NCBI GenBank assembly: GCA_964019135.1
Contig: OZ025253.1
Location: 40,164,548 to 40,228,547 of the forward strand
Reading direction: 5' to 3'
Length of the DNA: 64,000 nt
From: Arenicola marina
Taxonomy: Eukaryota > Annelida > Polychaeta > Arenicolidae
The notes under the pieces are model-generated. The model made no database searches and was not told where the DNA came from. It worked only from the letters and a program-made list of their open reading frames with translations. The position numbers and the translations under genes are program-made. Shown here piece after piece: positions 33,918 through 46,109 of this stretch. How positions within the stretch are numbered: the stretch's first letter is position 1; each line of letters opens with the position of its first letter.

Positions 33918-36303
33918 TCTGACTTGCACTGTACTGCAAATCGCCATAACTCAGAAGGACACAATGCCGTTTAAGATCACTGTATGTACTATATAACTGA
34001 ACAGATAATGTTCCGTATCTGTAACATAATCTGTTAGTTACGTAAACTGGATAGCTGCGGTTTTTCATTGAGAATTTACACTTACGTCTTTCACAGCAAT
34101 GATAAATCTATATTTCCATGTGTAATATATAGTTAGTAAGGTAGGCATGTTATACGTTTTTGTTGGATGTCAGAGTTGATTAAATATTATACATGTATAT
34201 ATAAACTCCTTTCTCAATGCATTTTTAAACATGAATTCATATCTGCATGGCTTGCACAGACATTAGCACCATGCACGGCTATTCAGCTTCGAACATTGCC
34301 ATGGATCGATGGCCGAAGTCTGAAAACATATACTGGGCAGTTTTCTTCAATGTGCCATTTTATGTTAACTGCTTTGACTTAATCACACCGGCCGTTGTCA
34401 AGATGAATATAACTCATTATAAATTAACGAAAAATAAATAACGTTCTAACTGCGTGAGACATCCATTAGACATCAGAAATAGAGTCCAATGACGTCACAC
34501 CATTTTCCGTTTACTGCCTGACGATACTATTTACATGATAAATGACCAATGTAATTTTTCTTAATTTTCCGACGATTCAGAATTTGGCAAAAATGGCATA
34601 ATAAAAGTGCTCCGTGTGTTGTATTACATATACGACTGAAACCTTAGAGCACCGGAGTAGTTATGTATGCTCCACTGAGATGATGACGTCATCGCCAGAA
34701 GATGTGAACATCCTTAGACGTTAGTAGGTAATCGACTGTAGCTTTTATTATAATGTGGGAGCATACAATCATAGTGTTTACGTATTCTATATACCTTGTT
34801 CTATCTTTTGACATCGAGAAAGTGTGTCAACACTAGGTTGTTTCGGTTATATTTTCGCGAACAGATGTTGGAGCATACGACTTTTCCCGACCAACCGCCA
34901 TGCGTATGCGAGTCCCGCTACCATTTGAACCATTTGTAACCTGGGTTCTAAACTTATCATCTTTGATTAAATGAAAATGTCTACATATAGACCTGCCAAC
35001 AATTTTCTAATGTTACTGGTGTCCTTATGTGCTAATTGTTATGGATATTTACAATGGTTCGTTATTCTTTTGTTTTGTTATTATGCGTCACATGTAGAGT
35101 TCTCAGAACAAAGGGCAGAAAGTGGTAATTTAATTAAATTTAACAGTTAGACAACCTAAAAAGGAAATATTATCTTTAGGTAATTACAAAGCATTTAAAC
35201 GTCCAATAGGCTGAACATAGACACATGCCCTAGACATTTTATTAATTTTATTAACAAGTCTTTGGTAAAACATTTTCTGCCATACCGTATTGGCTTCATG
35301 TTTTCGCTCCGCCGTAAAGTGGTTCCTGCGTAATACGACTTCTGTTCTGTCAACCCGAAAGTAGTTCTCGATGTCATAAAATTGTGAGAGCTATGATATT
35401 CTGAACCTACAAATATCCTGACACTGTCATAACGTCGCCGCGAATAGTTTGTTTACAATAGACCGTGCCAGGGGAAATTCTGGCAGGCGCGTGTTTCTGG
35501 TGAACCCTAACTCGCTCTGTGCTGCATAGCATGTAAAAGGCGAGTACTGACTTATAGCTGCAAAATTTTCAACAGTTTATCATAGGTTAACAGGGTGTTT
35601 TCTAAAAACAAAAACCCAGTTTGTAGATATTAATATCTGGACTATCAAATACTACCATTGTAAGAACAAGATGGAGGCATAAACGCCAAGTAAACAGCTG
35701 ATATAAATGCCAGCCGGCGAATGTAAAGACTGTCACTACACTGTGCGTTGCAGGAAAATGGTCATATTGCCGGTTTGCTGATGCTCATCAGTGCGGAAAT
35801 AATGATCGTTCTGTTGCCTATTTTGTCTGGATAGATTAAAAACCTAATTCAGGAATATATAGTATACAGAATATCTCACTTGGTACTCGATGTGTACCGA
35901 TTATACCGGAATACACTGCATTTTCAATGCGAATCTGAGCGTGGCAACCAGGAATGTCGAACGGGAAACCTAACAGATTGGACTGTTAAACTGTTCTTAA
36001 TCTAGTGAAATATAAACTTTGCTTCCATTATATAATGTAATACTTGCAGGAAATTATATAGAGACATCTTGTGTCTTTGTTCTGTGAGTAACAATGCCAT
36101 TTCAACCAACCTACCCCTGACAAAAGAGACGCTGAAGCCGGGCCCCTGAATCAACTCCATAGGCATGCATGGTAAACGCATGCGAGAATCGATTTTCTAA
36201 CCCGTAATACGCAGTGTCTATTTTTGACGACTGGTGTCGCCTGGGGTATCTGGGTCGGTCTATTGCAAGCAGAACATCGAATGTGATTATCACTGTTGCT
36301 CAA

Positions 36304-36414
36304 TATAAAAGGTAATGCTGCTCAGCTGTACCTGTCCAGCAATCTTTAGCTGTTAGATTCCCACCATGGACCCGTTCATCAAAACCTTTCGCTGGCCTAC
36401 TCCAGCCGTCTATT
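36304..36414 (+). promoter_or_regulatory. Candidate TATA promoter and start codon of the ankyrin gene
   Basis: TATAAAA at 36304-36310 lies 56 bases before an ATG at 36366 in the strong context CCACCATGG. That frame closes at 36414 after 16 codons unless spliced, and I see no good donor before it, so this start may belong to a dead gene. Confidence 0.3.
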
Positions 36415-36495
36415 GATTCAACTATGCCTGTGTGCAAATGTACATAACAGGTGTGACTAGATGCAAATTGCATTGCAGGTGTGTGTTCCTAGCAG

Positions 36496-36540
36496 GACGG
36501 TCTGGGCAACACCCCGATGTTCGTGGCCGTGTTGACTGGG
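36496..36540 (+). pseudogene. Ankyrin-like exon fragment A
   Basis: After an acceptor cctagcag, the frame reads DGLGNTPMFVAVLTG, which fits the ankyrin consensus D-G-x-T-P-L-H-x-A-x-x-x-G. The downstream donor is poor (GGgttcca). Either a degenerate exon or a chance match; the adjacent exons make the former more likely. Confidence 0.4.
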
Positions 36541-36779
36541 TTCCAATACAATATTCAGCATTATATGTGTTTCACAGCCCCAATCTCTCGAGCTATATTT
36601 TCTGTACATTTTGGTTTCAGGACCACACTTCTCTAATCTATACTTTGGGGTTTCGGGGTCATAGTAACTCAATTTGTCTATCTTGACTTGGTGTCTGGGC
36701 CCTTGAGATGATCCTCGAGCGAGCTGCCGAGTTTGACTTGACGGCCAGTGAACAAGGTCAGTACCAGTCACTTCCGCAG

Positions 36780-37165
36780 AATGCCATCATTAAACCGGAA
36801 GAGTTTCGAAGAATACCGTTGTTAAACAGGAAGAGTTCCGAAGAATACTGTCATTTAACAGGAGGAGTTGTGAAGAATCCCGCCATTAAACAAGAAGAGT
36901 TCCCAAGAATACTGTATTTAAATAGGAAAATTTCCAAAGAATACAGTCATTAAACAAGAAGAGTTCCGAAGAATACCGTCATTAAACAGCAATAGTTCCC
37001 AAGAATACCGTATTTAAACGGGGAAAGTTCTGCAGAATACAGTCATTAAGCAACGAGTGTTCCAAAGAAAGAATACTGTCATTTAACAGAAGGAGTTGTG
37101 AAGGATCCCGCCATTAAACAGCAATAGTTCAAAGAGGAAGAGTTTCGTAGAATCCCGTCATTAAA
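36780..37165. repeat. 33-bp-class degenerate minisatellite
   Basis: About 11 copies of a unit with aagagttccgaagaatac and gtcattaaacag. Confidence 0.75.
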
Positions 37166-37184
37166 AAGGTAATCTCTGTGCACA

Positions 37185-37770
37185 CATAGGCTACACCTGG
37201 ACTAGGAAACCCTGCGTGCACCCGTCTTCAAACACATAAGAGAGCCCCCCGAAAAGCTTACAGTCCCAAGGTTCCTAACATAAGTGTAGCCCATGCGTGC
37301 ACAGAGATTACGGTCCCATGGTTTCCTAGCCCAGGTGTAGCCCATGTGCACACAGCGATTACAGTCCCAGGATTTCCTAGCCCATGTGTAGCTCGTGTGT
37401 GCACAGATTACAGTCCCAGGGTTTCCTAGCCGAGTGGTAGCCCGTTTGTGCACAGATTACAGTCCCAGGGTTTACAAGCCCAGGTGTAGCCCATGTGTGC
37501 ACAAAGATTACAGTCCCAGGATTTCCAAACCCAGGTGTATCATATGTGTGCATAGAGATTACAGTCCCAGGGTTTCCTAGCCAAGGTGTGGCCCATGTGT
37601 GCACAGAGACTACAGTCCCAGGGTGTCCTAGCCGAGTGGTAACCCATGTGTGCACAGAGATTATAGTCCCAGGGTTTCCTAGCCCAGTGGTACCCAATGT
37701 GTGCACATATATTTCAGTCCCAGTGTCTCCAACCCCATGTGTCGCCCATGTGTTGTGCGCACAGAGGTGG
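37185..37770. repeat. 51-52-bp minisatellite
   Basis: About 11 copies containing attacagtcccagggtttcc, tagcccaggtgtagcccatg and tgtgcacagag. Confidence 0.85.
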
Positions 37771-37960
37771 CTTAAGAACACCAATCACCCCTCCAGTCAA
37801 GAGATCGTTTAGTCAAAGCGTATCGTCTTAATTCTGCGGCTGGTCTGGTTATGAAAATATATTTCTCATTGCTGTGCCTTTTACACAGCTTGATTATTCC
37901 TGCCGCACACCCAAGCTCTTATTGTTAACTTGTTAATGTAACTGGGTTGTTCACTTCCAG

Positions 37961-38074
37961 GGTCACGCGACCTGGAGGTCCGCTGCAAAGCCTCCTACAC
38001 GACGGGCCTGCTGGTAGCCTTGCGTATGGTCTGACATACTACCCAGGCCATGGTAGAGCTCCTCTTCTCCAACG
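37961..38074 (+). pseudogene. Ankyrin-repeat exon B with in-frame TGA
   Basis: Acceptor acttccag and donor gtacgt bound 114 bases. One frame reads DLEVRCKASYTTGLLVALRMV, then TGA (38032-38034), then HTTQAMVELLFSNG. That is one ankyrin repeat in which the stop sits where repeats carry glycine of the GH turn, so GGA to TGA would explain it. It ends phase 1 and joins exon C to give SNGAHVDVE, the normal start of the next repeat. Its donor is copied in the following 68-bp minisatellite. Confidence 0.6.
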
Positions 38075-39200
38075 GTACGTGAAGTGTGGACAAAGATGGC
38101 CGACTCCAACGGTATGTGGTTTTCTTGACCTGTCAGTCAGTTTAAGGAGAAGTGCCGACAACGGTGGCTGACTCCAACAGTACGTGATTCTCTTGACCTG
38201 TCAGTCGGTGTAAAGAGAAGTGCCGACTAAGAGGGCTGACTCCAACAGTACGTGGTTCTCTTGACCTGTCATTCGGTGTAACGAGAAGTGCCGACAACGG
38301 TGGCTGACTCCAACGGTACGTGGTTCTCTTGACCTGTCAGTCGGTTTAAAGGGAAGTGCCGACAACGATGGCTGACTCCAACAGTACGTGGTTCTCTTGA
38401 CCTGTCAGTCGGTTTAAAGAGAAGTGCCGACAACGATGGCTGACTCCAACAGTACGTGGTTCTCCTGACCTGTCAGTCGGTTTAAAGAGAAGTGAAGACA
38501 ACGATAGCTGACTCCAACAGTACGTGGTTCTCTTGACCTGTCAGTCGGTGTAAAGAGAAGTGCCGACAAAGGGGGCCGACTCCAACGGTACGTGGCTCTT
38601 TGACCTGTCAGTCGGTTTAAATGGAGTGCTGACAACGATGGCTGACTCCAACAGTACGTGGTTCTCTTGACCTGTCAGTCGGTTTAAAGAGAAGTGCCGA
38701 CAACGATGGCTGACTCCAACAGTACGTGGTTCTCTTGACCTGTCAGTCGGTTTAAAGAGAAGTGCCGACAACGATGGCTGACTCCAACAGTACGTCGTTC
38801 TCCTGACCTGTCAGTCGGTGTAAAGAGAAGTGCCGACAAAGGGGGCCGACTCCAACGGTACGTGGCTCTTTGACCTGTCAGTCGGTTTAAAGAGAAGTGC
38901 CGACAACGATGGCTGACTCCAACAGTACGTGGTTCTCTTGACCTGTCAGTCGGTGTAAAGAGAAGTGCCGATAAAGGGGGCCGACTCCAACGGTACGTGG
39001 CTCTTTGACCTGTCAGTCGGTTTAAAGAGTAGTGCCGACCACGATGGCTGACTCCAACAGTACGTGGTTCTCTTGACCTGTCAGTCGGTGTAAAGAGAAG
39101 TGCCGATAAAGGGGGCCGACTCCAACGGTACGTGGCTCTTTGACTTGTCAGTCGGTTTAAAGAGTAGTGCCGACCACGATGGCTGACTCCAACGGTAGGT
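38060..39200 (+). repeat. 68-bp minisatellite duplicating the ankyrin exon B donor
   Basis: About 17 copies containing gactccaacagtacgtggtt, cttgacctgtcagtcggttt and aagtgccgacaacgatggct. The first resembles the exon end tctccaacg|gtacgtg. Confidence 0.9.
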
Positions 39201-39267
39201 GATCGTCGTGGCCTGTCAGTTCCATGCCGCCTCTTTCCTGGTTACTATGGCGACTGTTTGTTGACAG

Positions 39268-39305
39268 GTGCCCATGTTGACGTCGAGACGAGGCACGTGT
39301 GTTGA
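39268..39305 (+). pseudogene. Ankyrin-repeat exon C fragment
   Basis: Acceptor ttgacag opens GT GCC CAT GTT GAC GTC GAG, completing the split glycine of exon B and reading AHVDVETRH. A TGA follows at 39303-39305, or a weak donor at 39297. This is either the end or the break of the ankyrin gene. Confidence 0.45.
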
Positions 39306-39496
39306 CGTCGCTCTGAGGGCTCCCATGGTCAAGTAGATTTCCATCAAGGGCGCTCCCGCCATATCCGAGTTAACCATGGTTACACATCCTTGCCTTAGAA
39401 TAAAGGTGCGATACTAACCTATTATATCCATGGTAACGTCGATTGGGATTTGTCTACGCTCAATGTGGCTAGTGTTGTTCTTACGGTTAGAGGGTG

Positions 39497-39600
39497 GCCT
39501 CCCTTGTTTGGTGGTTAGAAGGTGGTCTCCGTGGTCTAGTAGTTAGAAGAAGGCCTCCCTGGTGTAGTGGTTAGCGCACTGGGCTGCAGACCACTATAAC
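39497..39600 (+). repeat. Tandem tRNA A-box repeats
   Basis: Three imperfect copies of a ggcctccctggtgtagtggt-type sequence at about 36-37 bp spacing. The last is followed by gcgcactgggctgcagacc. No B box follows. Confidence 0.5.
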
Positions 39601-41990
39601 AATAGCGCGAGTTGACGGGGGATTAGGTCAATAATGTGCCTAACGCCATGCAAAACTCGCCTAATTACTATTATTACGAGTTTAGTTTAAATTCAAGTTC
39701 ACCGCACATATGATATGTACTGGGCATTAGCATGTCTCCTTGTTCTGTTGTTTAACTTTCGCACACAACGTTCGAAGTAAAATGTTTTTCCAGATGTTGT
39801 GAGCCAGTCGCCTTATTTCCACCACATCAGTGGGGGTATTTGATTATGCACTTTGCTTGCTCGGCATGATTTTTTTGCGTATGCGCTTTTAAAGTTTCCT
39901 GTGTCTGATATTCAGACGTGACATGCAACATGGCCGACGAAGGAGTTATGTGGATGTCATTTCACTAAGATCTCGAACTTTTGCTCGTAAATTAAAAAAA
40001 AAAGAATTGCCTGCCCGAAGAGAAACGAAAAATGTAAATATATGGCAAACATGTTTTTGAATAATATTGCTAGAAAATAAATTGCACGAAGATGGCCGCA
40101 ATAATAACGGCCCCAATAATAGAGTGGGGTATAATATTAGTAATTTTAATAATATTAGTATAATTTTTATTTTCGGGGCTCGTAAAATTGCGATCTCTTG
40201 TTAAATTAGCATATAAAAGATACGGTTGCGAGCTCGTAATTGCAAGTGAAACGATCCACTTCGGCTGTTCCTTTTTCAAGCCATGTTGGAAATCCTTGTG
40301 CCCCTGCTCGAACCCGAGAGCACGCGGAGCGGTGAAATTGATCACGTGACGCAACGCTTGGGGCACGAATTTCATTGTTTGATTTACAAGACGTCGTGAT
40401 CGAGGTACTCTGCGCGCATAATCAAATACACCCAGTATGTTTCAGTAAGCTTGTATCGCGACCAGCTAGGCGGGCCGTTTAAATCGACTATTATTTTGTG
40501 CGTGACGTCATGTTCCATTGTTCTACGCAGTGTAACTATGGCAACGATTGACTATTGAAGGGGCCACAGGGCGAGTTGGGTCAGATAAGACGATTTTAAC
40601 CGCATTCGGCTTTAATGTTATTGTACTAGTTAGCACGACCATCACTCGTAATAATAGTCTGTTAGCTCAGTCGACGTAAGGTTGTGCGTTCAATCCTTCA
40701 ACATATGGAGCGTTGTTCGGTTTACAGATGGAAGACACCTTTTATCTAAGTAACATGAAAAATGTGGTTCTACCAGTCATTATTTTTACAATCGTGATCA
40801 TAATATGTGAATCTACGAATGGATCTTAATTCATCTGTATAGCTGCGAGTGAAAAGTGACGTTCTTCTATGCAATCCTCAGGGAGTTTTAACGCTGCAAC
40901 ACATCCAACAATGTATCCAATGCATTTCTGCTAAGTGTGGCAAAGTCAGTTTTACGGTCGTTATGATTACAAAGGTGCCACCTAGAGATGTTATATTGTT
41001 TAAAAAGTGTCACCATTTCTTGCCATCTTTTTTGGCATGCGTCTGGACATGTTTCTGCTAGTGATATTCCAAATCTGAAAGTCATCCTTTAAAGCGACTA
41101 ACGACATGCTACATGAGTATAACTGTGTCACTGGTGAGATCTTTACTGATTACTCGAGGTACTCATGCAGCAATCCCTGAGAAATGTTTTGAATATAAAT
41201 GATGTGTTTAGTGTATCAGTACACATATATAGTATGCAATACCTACCACGGTATGTTGATCAGGGAATTTTTTGGCTAAACTGCATCTCCTGTGAGAAAT
41301 TATAGCTTTCTTGTGTTCTACGTCATCAGGCTTCGGACATAGCTGTCAACCAACGATCAGTTGTCAAGCACAAAATCCATGTTCTGCCGTATTTATCATT
41401 CCATTTGAAGCAAATTTGCCGTTCTGCTAAATATGAGGTTTAATCGTTTTGGGTTAATTGGCGCGAAACGCCAGCATAGATAACATTAAACTAAACAAAT
41501 TATTTAAACAAATGCATTTATATTGTCCATGCGTTCGTATTGTCACAGTTGATATTGCCCATCTGTTCATATTGTCAACATGTTTATAGGGTCAGTATCT
41601 TACATCGTCCACAGATTGTTTTTTTGTGTTAAGATATTGATATTATTAATGTGTTTATGGCGTCGACAGGTTTATATTGGTCAATACGATTATAACTTTC
41701 ACCGATATGTTTGCATAGCCGTTAATATAATTGTAGAAATTCAAAAATGATAAATATAATATCTGACAAAAAAAAATTTTTTGGCGCATTTCAGGACATT
41801 TTTTTCCCAGACCAAGGAAACTGGCTCATATTCTCGACCACCCAGCGCACAAGAAGGGTAAATATCCGCTCCTGGTCACAAGTAAAACGCGTATGAGCAG
41901 CTGCCAGCCAACCTACTGTCAGCTGCCTGTTTTTGACGAGATCAAGCTGTCATCCTAGCGTCAGCTGCCTTCTGTGGGCCACATCAAGCG
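39600..41990. other. No gene recognised apart from one weak candidate exon
   Basis: Mostly AT-rich sequence. It holds a tRNA-like remnant at about 40662-40705, a copy of the tacgtca-containing dispersed repeat at 41284-41345, and the 41811-41857 candidate exon. Confidence 0.4.
41811..41857 (+). other. Candidate short exon, ankyrin-like
   Basis: Flanked by tttttcccag and gtaaat, one frame reads PRKLAHILDHPAHKKG, loosely like the end of an ankyrin repeat. Phases do not join the other ankyrin pieces, so support is weak. Confidence 0.2.
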
Positions 41991-41999
41991 GTCCTCTGT

Positions 42000-42310
42000 T
42001 TTGCTACTGATAATGTAGTCAACGATCCTTTATTTTGGTGCTACTGATCGTATAGTTAAATATTCTTTGTGACATGCCAGTGATCATGTTGTTAATCATT
42101 CTTTGCTCTGCTAGTGATCACGTAGTAGTTCATGATTCTTTGTTCTGATGCTAATGATTCTTTGTTCTGGTGCTAATGATTCTTTGTTTTGGTGCTAGTG
42201 ATCATGAGATAGTTAATGATCCTTTGTTTCGGTGGTAGTGATCATGTGGTAGTTAATGATCTTTTGTTCTGGTGCTAATGATCATGTGGTCGTTAATGAT
42301 CCTTTGTGCA
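42000..42310. repeat. Degenerate tandem repeat, 40-50 bp
   Basis: Copies share gtgatcatgtggtagttaat, gatcctttgttctggtgcta. Confidence 0.65.
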
Positions 42311-42435
42311 TTATTGTTTTAATACGACAGTTTTGGGCTCTCCCGTTATTCAGGCGTTCCCAAATAGTATAATTTCGAAATACGATTTCTGCAATGCGGT
42401 ACGACCACTGGCCCATCAAAGATCGATCACTTTAG

Positions 42436-42760
42436 TACTACTGCATCAGTCACTCCGGGTGAGGGCAGAGCTGGATCTATGAATCAATCACTTCTGGTGA
42501 GGACAGAGCTGGATCTATGAATCAGTCACTCCTGGTGAGGACAGAGCTGGACCTCTGGATCAGTCTCTCCGGATGAGGGCAGAGCTGGACCTCTGGATCA
42601 GTCACTCCGGGTGCGGACAGAGCTGGACCTCTGGATCAGTCACTCCGGGTGAGGGCAGAGCTGGCCCTCCGGATAAGTCACTCCGAGTGAGGGCAGAACC
42701 GGACCTCTTAATCAGTCACTCCGGGTGAGGGCAGAGCTGGGCCTCTGGATCAGTCACTCT
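42436..42760. repeat. 38-bp minisatellite
   Basis: About eight copies containing atcagtcactccgggtgagg and gcagagctggacctctgg. Confidence 0.85.
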
Positions 42761-42784
42761 GTGTGACTGTTCAGTCATTAATCA

Positions 42785-43640
42785 GAGCTGCGCCCTGCAG
42801 ATCAACGTAGTGCCCTATAGATCAGAACTGTGCCCTGCATATCAGAGCTGCGCCCTGCAGATCAACGTAGCGCCCTATGGATCAGAACTGTGCCCTGCAT
42901 ATCAGAGCTGCGCCCTGCAGATCAACCTAGCGCCCTACAGATCAGAACTGTGCCCTGCATATCAGAGCTGCGCCCTGCAGATCAACGTAGCGCCCTATAG
43001 ATCAGCACTGTGCCCTGCATATCAGAGCTGCGCCCTGCAGACCAACCTAGAGCCCTACAGATCAGTACTGTGCCCAGCATATCAGAGCTGCGCCCTGCAG
43101 ATCAACGTAGCGCCCGGCAGATCAACGTAGCGCCCTGCAGATCAACGTAGCGCCCTGCAGATTAACGTAGCGCCCTATAGATCAGAACTGTGCCCTGCAT
43201 ATCAGAGCTGCGCCCTGCAGACCAACCTAGCGCCCTACAGATCAGAACTGTGCCCTGCATATCAGAGCTGCGCCCTGCAGACCAACCTAGCGCCCTACAG
43301 ATCAGAACTGTGCCCTGCATATCAGAGCTGCGCTCTTCAGATCAACCTAGCGCCCTACAGATCAGAACTGTGCCTTGCATATCAGAGCTGCGCCCTGCAG
43401 ACCAACCTAGCGCCCTACAGATCAGAACTGTGCCCTGCATATCAGAGCTGCACCCTGTAGATCAACCTAGCGCCCTACAGATCAGAACTGTGCCCTGCAT
43501 ATCAGAGCTGCGCCCTGCAGATCAGAGCTGCGCCCTCCAGATCAGAGCTGTGCCCTGCAAATCAGAACTGCGCCCTCGAGACCAGAGCTGTGCCTTCCAG
43601 ACCAGAGCTGTGCCTTCCAGATCAGAGCTGTGCCCTGCTG
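42785..43640. repeat. 20-bp satellite with 60-bp higher-order unit
   Basis: Basic unit atcagagctgcgccctgcag. Three variants alternate to form a 60-bp unit repeated about 12 times, breaking down near 43500. Long ORFs here are periodic artefacts. Confidence 0.9.
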
Positions 43641-44340
43641 ATCAAGTCCACATGTGTCATGACGCAAATTTCTCATTTCTCTTTGGGATAGAACTCAGCA
43701 TATTTACCATATAGTAAGACTGACACCTAAGGATACAGAAAGAGTATGTCACTATCCTTCTTACAAATTTTTAAATGACTGCTACATGGAAATGATATGC
43801 CACTAATCAAAACCCTTATCTTGTAGGTATGGGTTTTGATGTCAAAGCTATCCATCACTATACTCTATTTCTCCCGTCACGTCCCCCGTGGAGAAGTAGA
43901 ACCCGTCTCTATGCTAGTGTAGTGGTCTGGCCCCGGACTTTCACGCTCGCTCCCCGTGGAGAAAGCTCCCTCTCTACATTACACATGCAGTGCAGTAGTC
44001 TCGCATATTTCACGGCTTGCTTGCCATGAAAAGCCCGAAATACCCTTGCCCCCCCCACCTCTTCCCCCACGTAAATGCGAGTCCGTTCTCTCTCTCTCTA
44101 TGCCACATATTGCCTTGGTGCTCGCATTTTTCACGGCTTGCTTGCCGTGAATAACCCGGGACATCTGACTCCATGGCTGGGCCCTATTTGCCCACACGCA
44201 CGTCCTTCGTGGAAAACTAATCTAATCAATCTTTCTATACATCTATAGTCTTACAGTAATGGTCTCGCATTTTCAAGGCTTGCAATGGCCGGGACAGCCC
44301 ACCCAATGACCGTGCTCTATCTGTCTATACTAAACGCACA
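43640..44340. other. No gene recognised
   Basis: Contains two loosely related copies of tcacggcttgcttgccgtga at about 44010 and 44133, part of a degenerate repeat. Nothing else seen. Confidence 0.4.
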
Positions 44341-44394
44341 TTTCGCGTCTTGCTTGCAGTCTCACTCCATGGCTGTGCCATATTTCTGTCGGAC

Positions 44395-44535
44395 CCATCG
44401 GTCTGTCGGACCCCATGTATCTGTCGGACCCAATGCATCCGTTGGATCCATCGGTCTGTGGGACTCCATGTATCTGTCGGACCCCATGTATCTGTCGGAC
44501 CCCATGTATCTGTCGGACCCCATGTATCTGTCGGA
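44395..44535. repeat. 18-bp tandem repeat
   Basis: Unit tatctgtcggaccccatg, seven or so copies. Confidence 0.9.
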
Positions 44536-44594
44536 TCCGACGTATCCGTTTCCACCGTCCTCGCCGCCCCCAGCGACCTCACCCTCCGCACCGC

Positions 44595-45530
44595 CCCCCA
44601 CGTCCCCTCCGTCCCCTCCGTCACCTCCGTCCCCTCCGTCACCTCCGTACCCCGCGTACCTTCCGTCCTCTCGCTCCCCTCTGTCTCCTCCGTCTCCTCC
44701 GTCCCCTCCGTCCCCTCCATCCCCTCCGTCTCCTCCGTCCTCTCCGTCCCCTCCGTCCCCCCGTCTCCTCCGTCCCCTCCGTCCCCCCCGTCCCCATCCG
44801 TCCCTTCCGTCCCCCCGTCCTCTCCGTTCCCTCCGTCCCCTCCGTCCCCTCCGTCCCCCCGTCCCCTCCGTCCCCTCCGTCCCCTCCATCCCCTCCGTCT
44901 CCTCCGTCCCCTCCGTCCCCTCCGTCCCCCCGTCCCCTTCGTCCCCTCCGTCCCCCCCGTCCCCATCCGTCCCCTCGGTCCCCTCCGTCCCCTCCGCCCC
45001 CTCCGTCCCCCCGTCCCCTCGGTCCCCTCCGTCCCCTTCGTCCCCTCCGTCCGCTCCGTCCCCCTCGTCCCCTCCGTCCCCCCGTCCCCTCGGTCCCCTC
45101 CGTCCCCTCCGTCCCCTCCGTCCCCCTCGTCCCCTCCGTCCCCTCGGTCCCCTCCGTCCCCTCGGTCCCCTCTGTTCCCTTCGTCCCCCCCGTCCCCTCC
45201 GTCCCCCCGTACCCTCCATCCGCTCGGTTCCCTCGGTCCCCTCGGTCCCCTCGGTCCCCTTCGTCTCCACCGTGCCCTCCGACCCCTCCGTCCCCTCGGT
45301 CCCCTCCGTCCCCTCCGTCCCCTCCGTCCCCTGCGTCCCCTCGGTCCCCTCCGTCCCCTCCGTCCCCCCGTCCCCTCGGTCCCCTCCGTTCCCTCCGTCC
45401 CCTCCGTCTCCTCCGTCCCCTCCGTCCCCACCGTCCCCTCCGTCCTCTCGGTCCCCACCGGTCCCTCGGTCCCCACCGGTCCCTCGGTCCCCTTTGTCTC
45501 CACCGTCCCTTCATTACAGGTCCTCCCCAC
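44595..45530. repeat. 9-bp satellite (CCGTCCCCT)n
   Basis: About 100 copies of ccgtcccct and close variants, fully pyrimidine-biased on the + strand. Gives Pro/Ser/Arg or Gly/Glu ORFs in all frames. Confidence 0.95.
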
Positions 45531-46109
45531 TGGGCCCTAATTTCCTGCTATCTCCGCCTTCACCGCCGACCCCACTGGCCCCGTCATCCCTGCCCTCCCC
45601 TCAGCCCCCGCCGACCCCACTGGCCCCGTCATCCCTGCCTTCCCCTCAGCCCCCGTCGTCCCCACCGTCACTGCCACCCCCCTCCCCCTTCCCCGCCTCC
45701 CCCTGTCCCTGTCCTCTCTGCCATCCCCCGTCCCTCTCTGAGTTGGGCTCTGCCGACAATTAAGCTTCTGATTGGTATCTAGCTCTTACAAATGAATTTT
45801 AATAATATCTCCATTGTATGTATTCAGGCGTATCTCAAGTACTGAAGCATGCGCAGCGGGGCATCTGGATGCATCTGGTCGTCAGTTTCACTTACAGTTG
45901 ATGCCAAATACTTGATTACTACTTTGTACTGTTTTACTTTGGAGTCGAGTACCATAAATAAACATTTGATGAGAATGTCCGAATGTCCTGCTGCAGAAAC
46001 GGACGTAATCTGGTGCACATCATGCGTGGGTACCCCCCCTCCCCCCCCCCCCTCCACCTCACCCCCTCCTCAGGGGCCCTCCATAGCCCATTGGGTTTAC
46101 CGCCTCTTC

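Noticed and set aside
40070..40375. 101-codon minus-strand ORF
   Set aside because: No homology recognised, low-complexity end, no promoter or splice context.
42810..43714. Repeat-protein ORFs of 106 and 174 codons
   Set aside because: 20/60-bp satellite artefact.
44362..45514. Glycine/glutamate-rich minus-strand proteins
   Set aside because: Reverse reading of the 9-bp satellite.
44285..45782. Proline/serine-rich protein of about 490 codons
   Set aside because: It is the 9-bp satellite read in frame; equally long ORFs exist on both strands.
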